In this document: piece by piece, positions 8,287-16,581 of the stretch
How the letters are laid out: every line of letters starts with the position of its first letter
How positions within the stretch are numbered: position 1 is the first letter of the stretch
NCBI RefSeq assembly: GCF_003841465.1
Contig: NZ_REFZ01000006.1
Span: forward strand, 124,001 to 188,000
DNA from: Natrarchaeobius oligotrophus
Lineage (GTDB): Archaea > Halobacteriota > Halobacteria > Halobacteriales > Natrialbaceae
Direction: 5' to 3'
DNA: 64,000 bases
The notes under the pieces: generated by a model
Database searches by the model: none
What the model saw: the letters and a program-made list of their open reading frames with translations, nothing else
What the model was told of the DNA's origin: nothing
Position numbers and translations under genes: made by a program

Positions 8287-9746
8287 TGGACGGTTCTGTC
8301 GCTCTCTACGGCTCGAGTCGCGCCGAGGATCGACAGCGCGAGCTGCTGACGAGCGGGCGAGTTCCCGTCGCCGTCTACGGACTCGGGAAGATGGGGCTTC
8401 CGCTTGCGGCCGTCTACGCGGAGACGACGGGGAACGTGACCGGCGTCGACGTCGATCCCGAAGTCGTCGAGACGGTCGACGACGGCCACTGCCACGTCGT
8501 CGGAGAGCCGGGACTCGATGACCTCGTGGCCGACCAGGTCGCCGCCGGTCGACTCGAGGCGACGACGGACGGGCCCGCCGCCGCCGAACGCGCGCGGATC
8601 CACGTCGTCATCGTTCCGACGCTGCTCGACGATCGGCGCGATCCCGACCTCTCGACCGTCGAGGCCGTGACCGACGACGTCGCCGCCGGTCTCGACCCGG
8701 GGGATCTGGTGATCGCCGAATCCACGCTGCCGCCGGGAACCTGTCGCGACGTGCTCCGCCCGCACCTCGCGAGCGAGAGCGGACTCGGTCCCGACGAGTT
8801 CGGCGTCGCGTTCTGTCCGGAACGCACCTCCTCGGGGACGGCGCTGCGCGACGTTCGTGGACACTATCCCAAGGTCGTCGGCGGCGTCGACGACGAGAGC
8901 ACGCGCGCAGCCACCGTCGTCTACGACGCGCTCTCGAGCAACGACGTCCACCCCGTCTCCGACGCGACGACCGCCGAAGCGGTGAAGGTGTTCGAAGGTG
9001 TGTATCGCGACGTCAACATCGGCCTGGCGAACGAGCTCGCCCGGCTGGCGGACGAACTCGGCATCTCCGTCAGGGAGGCGATCGAGACGGCCAACGACCT
9101 GCCGATGTGTCAGCTCCACGATCCCGGCCCCGGCGTCGGCGGTCACTGCATCCCGTACTACCCGTACTTCCTGCTGTCGACGATGGACGAACCGATGCGG
9201 CTGACGCGGACGGCACGCGCCGTCAACGACGAGATGCCGGCGGTCGTCGTCGACCGGCTGGCGGACGCCCTCGCCGCCGTCGACGACGACGTTTCGGACG
9301 CGTCCGTGCTCGTTCTCGGGCTCACCTATCGGCCGGGCGTCGAGGAGACCAGGGCGTCTCCGGCGCTCGACGTCGTCGCTGAACTGTCGGAGCGGGGTGC
9401 GGACGTCGCCGGCGTGGACCCGCTCGTCGATCCCTCCGAGTACGGCGCTCGGCCGGTCGCGCTCGAGGAGATCGGCGAGGAATCGTTCGACGCCGCCGTG
9501 GTCGTGACCCCTCACGAGGAGTTCGACCGGATCGAGTGGGGCGCGCTCGAGTCGATGGTCGTCGTCGACGCGCGGGACGCGCTCGACCTCTCGGGGACGG
9601 ACCACCGCGTCTACACGCTCGCCGGGTCGACCGACGGTCGACCGCCGTCCGACGGCAGCGATGCCGACGGACTCGATCGGATATCGTCGACGCCGTCTCC
9701 CGACCCGGCCGGTGCCCGGCGCACCGACGGAGGTGACGATGTATAA
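8286..9746 (+). CDS. UDP-N-acetyl-hexosamine 6-dehydrogenase (WbpA/WecC-like)
   Basis: This 486-residue protein has the full UDP-glucose/GDP-mannose dehydrogenase plan: an N-terminal Rossmann fold with VYGLGKMGLPLAAVYA, a central domain with EAVKVFEGVYRDVNIGL (lysine near 234), and the catalytic cysteine in PGPGVGGHCIPYYP (C288), then the C-terminal UDP-binding domain. It oxidises C6 of a UDP-HexNAc to the uronate with two NAD+. The neighbours favour UDP-GlcNAc (WbpA), although UDP-ManNAc (WecC) cannot be excluded. The last 45 residues are a Ser/Asp/Pro-rich tail outside the family fold. It overlaps the next gene by 8 nt. Confidence 0.88.
   Translation: MDGSVALYGSSRAEDRQRELLTSGRVPVAVYGLGKMGLPLAAVYAETTGNVTGVDVDPEVVETVDDGHCHVVGEPGLDDLVADQVAAGRLEATTDGPAAAERARIHVVIVPTLLDDRRDPDLSTVEAVTDDVAAGLDPGDLVIAESTLPPGTCRDVLRPHLASESGLGPDEFGVAFCPERTSSGTALRDVRGHYPKVVGGVDDESTRAATVVYDALSSNDVHPVSDATTAEAVKVFEGVYRDVNIGLANELARLADELGISVREAIETANDLPMCQLHDPGPGVGGHCIPYYPYFLLSTMDEPMRLTRTARAVNDEMPAVVVDRLADALAAVDDDVSDASVLVLGLTYRPGVEETRASPALDVVAELSERGADVAGVDPLVDPSEYGARPVALEEIGEESFDAAVVVTPHEEFDRIEWGALESMVVVDARDALDLSGTDHRVYTLAGSTDGRPPSDGSDADGLDRISSTPSPDPAGARRTDGGDDV
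9729..9736 (+). promoter_or_regulatory. Strong Shine-Dalgarno GGAGGTGA before the GT2 gene
   Basis: This near-perfect ribosome binding site lies inside the 3' end of the dehydrogenase gene, 2 nt before the ATG at 9739. It decides that start over earlier in-frame codons and marks internal re-initiation within the operon. Confidence 0.6.
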
Positions 9747-10812
9747 GGGGCGGACCGTCGCCGTCGTCGTCACGGCCTACGACGAGGCGGCGTTCGTCGG
9801 ACAGGTGATCGAGACTGTGCCGGAGTTCGTCGATCGGATCTACGCCGTCGACGACGCCTCGCCCGACGACAGCTGGGACGTGATCCAGCAGACGGCCTCG
9901 CGGATCAACGCGGCCGTCGAGCCCGAGCGGGCGGTCGCGGACGGCGGCGACGGCCGGCGCGTGGTTCCGATCCGTCACGAGGAAAATCGAGGCTACGGCG
10001 CGGCCGTCAAGACCGGCTACGAGCGAGCCGCCGAGGACGGCATCGACGTCGTGGCGGTGATGAACGGCGACGGGCAGATGGATCCCGCCATTCTCGACCG
10101 GATCATCGACCCGGTCGTCTCGGGCGAAGCGGACTACGCCAAGGGGAACCGGCTGCTCCACCCCGACGACAGAGACGGCATGTCGGCGTTCCGGCTGCTC
10201 GGCAACGCGATGCTCACCGGCCTCTCGAAGTTCGCCTCGGGATACTGGACGATCGGCGACCCCCAGAACGGTTACACCGCTATCTCGCGCGAGACGATCG
10301 AGCAACTCGACCTCGAGTCGATCACCGACCAGTACGGCTTTCTCAACCACATCCTGACCCACCTCAACCTCAACGGCTGTCGCATCGCCGACGTCTCGAT
10401 GTCGGCGATCTACGGGGACGAAGAGAGCAGCATCAGGTACGTGCCGTTCGTCCGGTACGTCTCGTTGCTGTTGCTTCAGAGCTTCCTGTGGCGGCTCAAA
10501 CGCCGGTACGTCGTCGAGGGATTTCACCCCGCCGTCGTCTTCTACGGGACGGCCGCGTCCGGCCTCGCCGGCGGGGTCGTGGGGTTCGTCGGCGCGTTAG
10601 GGCGGACCGCCCGCGGCAAGGACGGCTTCTCGAGCGTCCTACTTTCGTTCGTCGCCGTCCTCCTCGGTCTCGTCGCGCTCGGGATCGCGATCTCGCTGGA
10701 CGCCGAGGAGAGCGAGTCGCTCGAGGTGACCTACTACGAGCGAAGCGACGAACGGGAGGAAGGCGAGCGACCGACCGAGCCGCCGATCCGGACGCGCCAG
10801 TCGATGGACTGA
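9739..10812 (+). CDS. Glycosyltransferase family 2, membrane-anchored
   Basis: The 357 residues start with a GT-A fold: VVVTAYDEAAFVGQVI, the YAVDDASPDDS nucleotide-binding aspartates (38-39) and a MNGDGQMDP metal-binding segment near residue 111. Two membrane helices follow at about 259-280 and 293-316. This resembles dolichyl-phosphate-sugar synthases and related GT2 enzymes acting at the inner face of the membrane. As last gene of the operon it probably transfers the sugar made by the four preceding enzymes to a lipid carrier; donor and acceptor are inferred. A strong ribosome site fixes the start. Confidence 0.85.
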   Translation: MYKGRTVAVVVTAYDEAAFVGQVIETVPEFVDRIYAVDDASPDDSWDVIQQTASRINAAVEPERAVADGGDGRRVVPIRHEENRGYGAAVKTGYERAAEDGIDVVAVMNGDGQMDPAILDRIIDPVVSGEADYAKGNRLLHPDDRDGMSAFRLLGNAMLTGLSKFASGYWTIGDPQNGYTAISRETIEQLDLESITDQYGFLNHILTHLNLNGCRIADVSMSAIYGDEESSIRYVPFVRYVSLLLLQSFLWRLKRRYVVEGFHPAVVFYGTAASGLAGGVVGFVGALGRTARGKDGFSSVLLSFVAVLLGLVALGIAISLDAEESESLEVTYYERSDEREEGERPTEPPIRTRQSMD

Positions 10813-10846
10813 TCCGATCGCGGACTCGCTCGCCCGTTCGTCGAGC

Positions 10847-10851
10847 TTTTT
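10847..10851 (+). terminator. T-run after the five-gene operon
   Basis: Five consecutive T bases (CTTTTTA) occur 35 bases after the operon's last stop, in the gap between convergent genes. Haloarchaeal terminators are often simple T-runs, so this is a plausible end point. Confidence 0.3.
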
Positions 10852-10930
10852 ACCGGCTCGAGCGGAGAATTCGCCTCGAGTGGGACCACGATTCTCCGAC
10901 GCGCGACCGTGCAGGTCGTGGAGGCGAACG

Positions 10931-12031
10931 CTACGTCGACGCCGACCGCGGCCGGAGCGCTCGCCGCGTCGATCGGTCGACGGCTTCGAGCGATCCCTTC
11001 GCCTCCGCCACGTCGACGAGCAGGTCGGTGAGATCGACGAGGTCCCCGACGTACTCGCGTCGCCGTCGCTGCCACCGGTCGTCGGCCGACTCGTCGGTCA
11101 AGAGTTCGATCGCGCGCTCGCGGACTGCCGCGTACTCGTCGAACTGCTCGGCGAGCCCCACGCGCTCGAGTTCGGCGAACTCGCCGTACTCGTGGTCGTC
11201 GGTGCCGCGAAAGCGAAGCGCGGGCGTCCCCAGCAGCGCTGCCTCGTTGATCATCGTCCCGGTGTCGGCGACCAGCAGCGCCGCCTCGGCCATCGCGTCG
11301 TGGATCAGCGCCGGGTGGAGGTCGTACGGCCGGGCCGGTAGCTCGGCGAGGTCCATCCCGCCGCCCTCGTCGGAGACGAACACCGTCGCGTGCCGGCTCA
11401 GCCGCTCGATGAGGTCTCGCCGCTGCCGTCGGCCGAAGCCCTCGAGTCCGGCGTCGTGGAGCGCGTCGAGGGCGTTGAAGCGAACCAGCGCGTACCGCTC
11501 GTCCGATCCGACGCCGAGGTAGTCGCGGACGGCCCGATCCGGTTCGAACACCGCAGGGTGGAGGTAGGCGCACTCCTTGAATCCGTCGAAGGTGTAGTGG
11601 TCGTCGCCCAGGTCGCGGCGGGTGACCGCCGGCGAGAGGATGCAGGTCGCAAACGGCCGCGAGACCGTGTGGTTGAAGTCGCCTGGCTCGTCGTCGAGAA
11701 CGAGCACGACCGGCGAGCGGGTGATCGTCCCCGCCAGCGCGGCGTACGGCCCCCGACCGAAGACGACGTCCGGCCGAAAGCGCGTCGCTTCGGCCGCGAT
11801 CCGGCCGGCCTGTCCGGCGAACTCGCGCGCGAGTCGCACCTTCGACGACGCGGCGGTGTCGTGTGCGCCGTAGCGCCGGTAGGGAAGCCCGAAGAACTCG
11901 AGTAAGTCGGTCGTACAGGCGTACTCGCGGGTCAGGACGAGGACCTCGTGGCCCGCCTCCTCGAGTCTCGATACGGCGTGGCGATACAGATGGACGTGCG
12001 CGGGCGTGTTGGCGAAGACCAGAATCCGCAT
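10931..12031 (-). CDS. DUF354 protein, GT-B-like glycan enzyme
   Basis: This 366-residue protein begins MRILVFANTPAHVHLYRHAV and keeps the DUF354 pattern: RFRPDVVFGRGPYAALAG, VLVLDDEPGDFN, ALVRFNALDALHDAGLEGF and a C-terminal LLVADTGTMINEAALLGTPALRF. The fold resembles GT-B enzymes such as UDP-GlcNAc 2-epimerase; DUF354 genes are common in archaeal surface-glycan loci but the reaction is not established. Because no separate WbpI-type epimerase is visible here, a 2-epimerase-like role is one possibility. A one-mismatch ATAACAAA word lies 26 nt upstream of its start. Confidence 0.75.
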   Translation of the reverse strand: MRILVFANTPAHVHLYRHAVSRLEEAGHEVLVLTREYACTTDLLEFFGLPYRRYGAHDTAASSKVRLAREFAGQAGRIAAEATRFRPDVVFGRGPYAALAGTITRSPVVLVLDDEPGDFNHTVSRPFATCILSPAVTRRDLGDDHYTFDGFKECAYLHPAVFEPDRAVRDYLGVGSDERYALVRFNALDALHDAGLEGFGRRQRRDLIERLSRHATVFVSDEGGGMDLAELPARPYDLHPALIHDAMAEAALLVADTGTMINEAALLGTPALRFRGTDDHEYGEFAELERVGLAEQFDEYAAVRERAIELLTDESADDRWQRRRREYVGDLVDLTDLLVDVAEAKGSLEAVDRSTRRALRPRSAST

Positions 12032-12057
12032 CGAGTCGACGTTGTCGACGAGCGCGC

Positions 12058-12065
12058 TTTGTAAT
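12058..12065 (-). promoter_or_regulatory. ATTACAAA site (one mismatch), upstream of the DUF354 gene
   Basis: On the minus strand the word reads ATTACAAAGC, one base from the consensus, and lies 26 nt before the ATG at 12031. That spacing equals that of the exact copy before 16264, which supports counting it in the series. Confidence 0.4.
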
Positions 12066-12166
12066 CGTACACGTACACGCGAACGAGGGGACGGGGCCGA
12101 AACGACCGGCGTGAACCGTCGCTCGACGAACGACGCGTCACCGTGACGCGTCGGAAAAAGCGAGGA

Positions 12167-12174
12167 ATAACAAA
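12167..12174 (+). promoter_or_regulatory. ATAACAAA site, upstream of the GT4 gene
   Basis: An exact copy lies 33 nt before the ATG at 12208. Together with the minus-strand site at 12058-12065 it forms a divergent promoter pair within about 110 bp. Confidence 0.55.
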
Positions 12175-12207
12175 ATCTCGGCGGACGATTCGACCGGATA
12201 GACCGAG

Positions 12208-13125
12208 ATGCACGTCCTCACGCTGACGACGAACGCCGATGCGCCGTTCATGAACGAGCAGATGCGCGTGCTGGAGCGACGCGGCGTCTCCTTTTCGACG
12301 CTGTCGGTCTCGGGCGACGGACGTGCGGGACGCTCGCGGACGCCGGCGGACTACCTCCGATTTCTCCCGTCGGTGGTTCGCGAGTCGGCGAACGGCTACG
12401 ACCTGATCCACGCTCACTACGGACTGACCGCGCCGATGGCGCTCGCACAGCTTCGCAAGCCGGTCGTCCTCTCGCTGTGGGGGTCGGACGTCTTCGGTCC
12501 CGTCGAACCGCTCAGTCGCGCTTGCGTCCCCTTCTGCGACGAGGTGATCGTCATGTCCGACGAGATGCGCCGGTACCTGGGACGCGACTGCGTCGTCATC
12601 CCCGACGGCATCGACCTCGAGAAGTTCCGCCCCGAGCCCGGGGATCGGGCTCGCCAGGAGGTCGGCTGGGCCGACGACGAACACCACGTCCTCTTTCCCT
12701 ACACGCCCGAGCGAGAGGTGAAGAACTATCCGCGGGCCCGCCGCGTCGTCAACGCGGTCAACGGACTGATCGATCGCCCCGTTCGACTCCACACGGTGTA
12801 CGGCGTCGATCACGACCTCGTGCCGACGTACATGAACGCCGCGGACGCGCTGCTTTTGACCTCCGACAGCGAGGGATCGCCCAACTCGGTCAAGGAAGCG
12901 CTGGCCTGTAACCTGCCCGTCGTCTCGACCGACGTCGGCGACGTCGCGTCGCGCCTCGGGGGGGTCGAACCGTCCCGCGTCGCGACCAGCGACGAGGAGT
13001 TGATCGAGGGGCTCAGGGCGATCCTCGAGTCCGGCGAACGATCGAACGGCCGGGAGAACGCCAGGGAGATCAGCATCGACCGCTCGGCCGAGCGAATGCT
13101 CGAGGTCTACGAGCGGGTCGTTTGA
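12208..13125 (+). CDS. Glycosyltransferase family 4 (GT-B)
   Basis: The 305-residue protein shows GT4 features: an N-terminal LIHAHYGLTAPMALA segment and SLWGSDVFG, a mid-region VIPDGIDLEKF, and the C-terminal donor-binding segment SDSEGSPNSVKEALACNLPVV with the paired glutamates E222 and E230. Such enzymes transfer sugars from NDP-sugars at the cytoplasmic face of the membrane. It is about 50-70 residues shorter than typical GT4 enzymes, mainly in the N-terminal half, yet keeps the donor motif. It diverges from the DUF354 gene, and both carry the locus motif. Confidence 0.85.
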   Translation: MHVLTLTTNADAPFMNEQMRVLERRGVSFSTLSVSGDGRAGRSRTPADYLRFLPSVVRESANGYDLIHAHYGLTAPMALAQLRKPVVLSLWGSDVFGPVEPLSRACVPFCDEVIVMSDEMRRYLGRDCVVIPDGIDLEKFRPEPGDRARQEVGWADDEHHVLFPYTPEREVKNYPRARRVVNAVNGLIDRPVRLHTVYGVDHDLVPTYMNAADALLLTSDSEGSPNSVKEALACNLPVVSTDVGDVASRLGGVEPSRVATSDEELIEGLRAILESGERSNGRENAREISIDRSAERMLEVYERVV

Positions 13126-13247
13126 GACATCCGCTGAACCGATCTCCCGTCGGAGGATCGGTGATCGCTGGCGGAGGCCAGTACGCCGTCGATCGTCGAC
13201 TGGTGAGCGAAATCGAACCCCGGAGCGTTATTTCGCCCACGGATTCA

Positions 13248-13259
13248 GGCCAAAAAGCC
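13248..13259 (-). terminator. Possible terminator after the epimerase gene
   Basis: Immediately after the epimerase stop, the minus strand reads GGCTTTTTGGCC, a T-run between short complementary bases. It could end the three-gene minus-strand operon; the stem is weak. Confidence 0.3.
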
Positions 13260-13260
13260 G

Positions 13261-14232
13261 CTAACGATACTGCTCGCGGTACCACGCCATCGTCTCCGGT
13301 AGGTGCGACTCGAGTGGCTCGTACTCGTAGCCGAGTTGCTCGTGGGCCTTTCTCGAGGTGTAAAACAGTCGCTGGGTCGCCAGCCTCGCCATCTTCCGAT
13401 CGAAGGGGAACACCTGTCGGCCGGTCACGGTCCCGACCGCAGCGGCGACGGGTCCGGCGGCGCGGATCGCGGTCGACGGGACCGGAACGCGGGCCGGCGA
13501 TCCGTCCGCGTGGTCCGCGATTCGTGCGACAGCCCGATCGTAGGTGAGGTTCTCGCCGCCGAGGATGTAGTGCTCGCCGCGACCGCCGCCGTCGTAGGCC
13601 GCGAGCAGTCCGTCGACGACGTCCGAGACGCCGACGATGCTCAGTCCGCCGGGGAGGTACGCCGGCATGGTCGGCTCGAGGCCCATCGCCAGCAGTTGCG
13701 GCGTGAAGGAGTCGTCTCCGGGACCGAAGATCGAGGTCGGGTGGACGGTGACGGCGTCGCCGCCCGTCTCCGCGTAGCGGTCGACGAGCTCCTCGGCCGC
13801 CGCCTTCGAAGACTGGTAAGCGCCGATCGGCTCGGCCACGTCGGATTCGTCCGCGACCACGGCGGAGCCGTTCGTTCGTCGAGTTCCCGCGGTGCTGGTG
13901 AACACCACGCGCCCCGCGTCGCACGCACGGCAGGCCTCGAGGACGTTTTCGGTTCCGTCTCGGTTGACTCGCTCGACGGTGTCCGGGTCGGCGCTCCAGA
14001 GACCGACGCCGGCGAGGTGAAAGATCGCGTCGGCCCCGTCGACGAGCGGTTCCAGCGTCCGGCGGTCGAAGAGGTCGCCGACGTACCAGTCGATTCCGTC
14101 GAGACCGTCGCGATCCGACGAGGGACGGCTGAGTCCGCGGACGTCCCAGCCGTCCTCGCGGAGGCGTTCGCAGAGGTGCCTCCCGAGAAATCCCGTCGCT
14201 CCCGTCACCGCCGCCGTCTGGCCCGTCGTCAT
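13261..14232 (-). CDS. NAD-dependent epimerase/dehydratase (extended SDR)
   Basis: This 323-residue protein opens with the dinucleotide motif VTGATGFLGRHL, carries FHLAGVG and a Ser-Thr-Ala (VVFTSTAGT) segment, and has the catalytic pair in GAYQSSKAAAE (YxxxK). It is an extended short-chain dehydrogenase acting on an NDP-sugar or a related compound; members with this VFHLAGVG/LWS pattern include 4-epimerases and dihydroflavonol-reductase-like enzymes, so the substrate stays open. The ATG at 14232 overlaps the stop of the DUF362 gene (ATGA), which places it third in the operon led from 16264. Confidence 0.8.
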   Translation of the reverse strand: MTTGQTAAVTGATGFLGRHLCERLREDGWDVRGLSRPSSDRDGLDGIDWYVGDLFDRRTLEPLVDGADAIFHLAGVGLWSADPDTVERVNRDGTENVLEACRACDAGRVVFTSTAGTRRTNGSAVVADESDVAEPIGAYQSSKAAAEELVDRYAETGGDAVTVHPTSIFGPGDDSFTPQLLAMGLEPTMPAYLPGGLSIVGVSDVVDGLLAAYDGGGRGEHYILGGENLTYDRAVARIADHADGSPARVPVPSTAIRAAGPVAAAVGTVTGRQVFPFDRKMARLATQRLFYTSRKAHEQLGYEYEPLESHLPETMAWYREQYR

Positions 14233-15161
14233 CGTCCTCCCTCTAGCTGCGGCGGGACGGCGTCGCGACCGACGGCCGCGTAGAGGCGGTACGCCGCGGT
14301 GACGGCCGGGTGTGCGTCGCCGGTCGCCGGCAACCGTCCGCCGGAGAGACGATCTCGAATCGACTCGACGTCGACGGCACCGGAACCGATTCGTTCGATC
14401 TCGACCGGCGGTTCGGTTTCGAGCGTCGGTTTCAGGACGGGATCTTCGTCGATCGATCGGCCGAGCAGCGACGCCCCGACCGCGTCGACGGACGCCGCCG
14501 GTCCGGCGAAGACGGCGTTCGTCGCGTGCGGATCGTCGCCGTAGGCCGTCGTCGCGTCGAGCACCGCGAGCGCAGGCTCGATCGCGTCCGCCGCGGCGAT
14601 CGTCGCCTCGGGCGAGCCGTCCGACCGGTCGTCGAAGCGCGAGAGCGTCCGCGTTACACCCGCGAACTGCCCCGTCCGGGTTGGCCGAAGCGTCGGGACG
14701 ACGATCACCCGCTCGTCGAGCAGCCGCGTCGGGATGGACGTCGAGACCGACCGACCGCCGACGTCGCGAACGACGGTCGTCCGCGGTTCGTCCGCGGGAT
14801 CGAACAGCGCCGCGTCGAATCGATCGACCAGTTCGGGGTAACCCAGGAACGCGGCCGTTCGATCGACGTCGACGTGCTCGCTTCCGGCGACGGCGACGGA
14901 GAGATCGGTCCCGGTACGATCCGTCAGAAACCGGCAGATCGCACCGACTACGGCGGGATCGGTCACCACGCCCGTCGACGGGTGGAACGGGTAGTGTGCG
15001 TCCGGGACGATGGTGACGCCGTCGTCGTCGGCGACGATCGAGTCCGCGGTTGCCTCGAGGACGGCTTCGACCGGTCGGGCGAACGCGGCCGTGCGCTCGC
15101 GAACGTCCGGCGTCCAGCCGCCGGATTCGTCCGCGGCCGCAACGCACACACGTCGATCCAT
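14229..15161 (-). CDS. DUF362 domain protein
   Basis: The 310 residues match DUF362: VTIVPDAHYPFHPSTGVVTDPAVVGAI, a mid-region ERVIVVPTLRPTRTGQFAGVTRTL, and a late AVFAGPAASVDAVGASLLG. No ferredoxin-like cysteine cluster is present, unlike some DUF362 proteins. The family has no settled reaction. Its place between an oxidoreductase and an epimerase, with stop/start overlaps on both sides, argues for a role in the same sugar pathway. The ATG at 15161 shares bases with the TAA of the upstream gene. Confidence 0.75.
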   Translation of the reverse strand: MDRRVCVAAADESGGWTPDVRERTAAFARPVEAVLEATADSIVADDDGVTIVPDAHYPFHPSTGVVTDPAVVGAICRFLTDRTGTDLSVAVAGSEHVDVDRTAAFLGYPELVDRFDAALFDPADEPRTTVVRDVGGRSVSTSIPTRLLDERVIVVPTLRPTRTGQFAGVTRTLSRFDDRSDGSPEATIAAADAIEPALAVLDATTAYGDDPHATNAVFAGPAASVDAVGASLLGRSIDEDPVLKPTLETEPPVEIERIGSGAVDVESIRDRLSGGRLPATGDAHPAVTAAYRLYAAVGRDAVPPQLEGGR

Positions 15162-16264
15162 TACAGCGTCACCTCCGACGACTCGAGTTCCTCGTCGTCG
15201 GTTCGAGTGGCACGCTCGTACGCCTCCTCGGTCAGCTCGAGCGTTCGTCGGCCGTCCTCGCCGTCGACCGGCGGCGACGATCCCGCTCGGACGCTCTCCA
15301 GAAAGTCGGCAAGGGCGTCGTAGTGCGCCCGGAGATAGAACGTCGGACCGAAGACGTCGGGTTCGTCGCCGGTCGCGCGGGTCGCGACGTTCGTGAGAGC
15401 CGATTTGGCCGCGCTCGCGTAGAAGTTCTCCGGCAGGTGGTCCTCGTTGCTGATCGTTCCCGCGATCCCCTCGAGTCGCAACTGCGTGTTGACCTCCGGC
15501 AGTTCCTCCCACTGGTAAGAGCCGCAGTGTAGCGAGATGATCGTCTCGGTCTCCGGTGCGCGAAGAAGGACGGTCGCCGCGTCCTCGACCGGGAGATCGA
15601 GCGTGCCGTCGATCGCCGCGCACTCTACCTCGAGATCGCCGAACAGCCACCTGAGAACGTCGAAACAGTGAATGCCGAGTTCGAGCAGCGATCCGCCGCC
15701 GGCCGCGTCAGGGTCGAGCGCCCACTCCGGCGGCGCGTCCCGGGCCGGAGGTCGACCCAGCGGCCCGTCGTTCAGGCGCGTGATCGAGGCGTAGGGGACG
15801 TGGCCGACGGTTCCGTCGTCGTAGTCCGTCTTCACGCCTTTCATATCGGGCTGGTAGCGCAGCGTGTGATCGACGCCGACGGCAATCCCGGCCGCGTCTG
15901 CGGCCTCGAGCAGCCGGTCCGCCTCAGCCGTCGAACGCGCCAGCGGCTTCTCAACGAAGACGTCGACGTCGTTCGCTGCGGCGACTTCGACCGCGTCGGC
16001 GTGAAGAAAGGGTGGGAGCGCGACGACCGCCGCATCCAGCTCTTCGGACTCGAGAAGCGTCGCGTAGTCCTCGTACGTCCGCGAGACCCCGGCCCGCTCC
16101 GCCCGGTTTCGGTTCTCCGGGGCGGCGTCCGCCACAGCGAGAACGTCGACGTTCGCCATCGCGAGCGCCGACTTCAGATGGACCATGCCGATGTTTCCAA
16201 TCCCGAGAACGCCGATGTCGAGCGTCCCCGAATCGGAGTCTCGGCCGAGAAGTGTCGTATTCAT
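15161..16264 (-). CDS. Gfo/Idh/MocA oxidoreductase, second copy
   Basis: This 367-residue enzyme has a Rossmann motif (IGVLGIGNIGMVHLKSAL), the EKP motif in VDVFVEKPLARST, and the C-terminal substrate domain with GGSLLELGIHCFDVLRWLFGD, where the GIHxxD pattern supplies the usual catalytic residues. It probably oxidises or reduces an NDP-sugar or inositol-like ring. It is only distantly similar to the 7267-8286 copy, so a second sugar pathway is likely. It leads a three-gene operon and is preceded by an exact ATAACAAA word. Confidence 0.82.
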   Translation of the reverse strand: MNTTLLGRDSDSGTLDIGVLGIGNIGMVHLKSALAMANVDVLAVADAAPENRNRAERAGVSRTYEDYATLLESEELDAAVVALPPFLHADAVEVAAANDVDVFVEKPLARSTAEADRLLEAADAAGIAVGVDHTLRYQPDMKGVKTDYDDGTVGHVPYASITRLNDGPLGRPPARDAPPEWALDPDAAGGGSLLELGIHCFDVLRWLFGDLEVECAAIDGTLDLPVEDAATVLLRAPETETIISLHCGSYQWEELPEVNTQLRLEGIAGTISNEDHLPENFYASAAKSALTNVATRATGDEPDVFGPTFYLRAHYDALADFLESVRAGSSPPVDGEDGRRTLELTEEAYERATRTDDEELESSEVTL

Positions 16265-16581
16265 CCGTGCGAGTGGGGGTCCTCGGCGGGCTTTGTTATC
16301 ATCGTCGTACAGTCGACCGGCCGAAACGGCCGTCGTCTCCGCGGTCGATTCCCGCTGTGTACCGATCGACGACGCGGTGAACGTTCTCGTTCGACGACCC
16401 GATCACCGACGCTACCGTGGGTAACTGCGCGATACAGAACGAGTCCCGTCCGTCTCGTTTTTCCCGGCCGCGAAACCGTTCGACGAGGCGAACGGTTCGA
16501 ACCGTCGTCGAACGCACTGTCGGACCGAGCGCCGACTGCTCATCGATCACGCCGCCGATCTATCCGCTCGCGGTGCGTCGA
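16265..16581. other. Intergenic region upstream of the second Gfo/Idh gene
   Basis: The gap lies between two minus-strand genes. It carries the ATAACAAA word at 16292-16299; the rest shows no gene or repeat that I can support. Confidence 0.5.
16292..16299 (-). promoter_or_regulatory. ATAACAAA site, upstream of the Gfo/Idh-DUF362-epimerase operon
   Basis: The minus strand reads ATAACAAAGC, with 27 nt to the ATG at 16264. This is the spacing expected for a TATA-type element in a leaderless haloarchaeal gene. Confidence 0.6.

Noticed and set aside
8115-9773. A long open frame antisense to the dehydrogenase gene (about 550 codons)
   Set aside because: It mirrors the codon bias of a clear plus-strand enzyme; its translation is Arg/Asp/Val rich with no domain.
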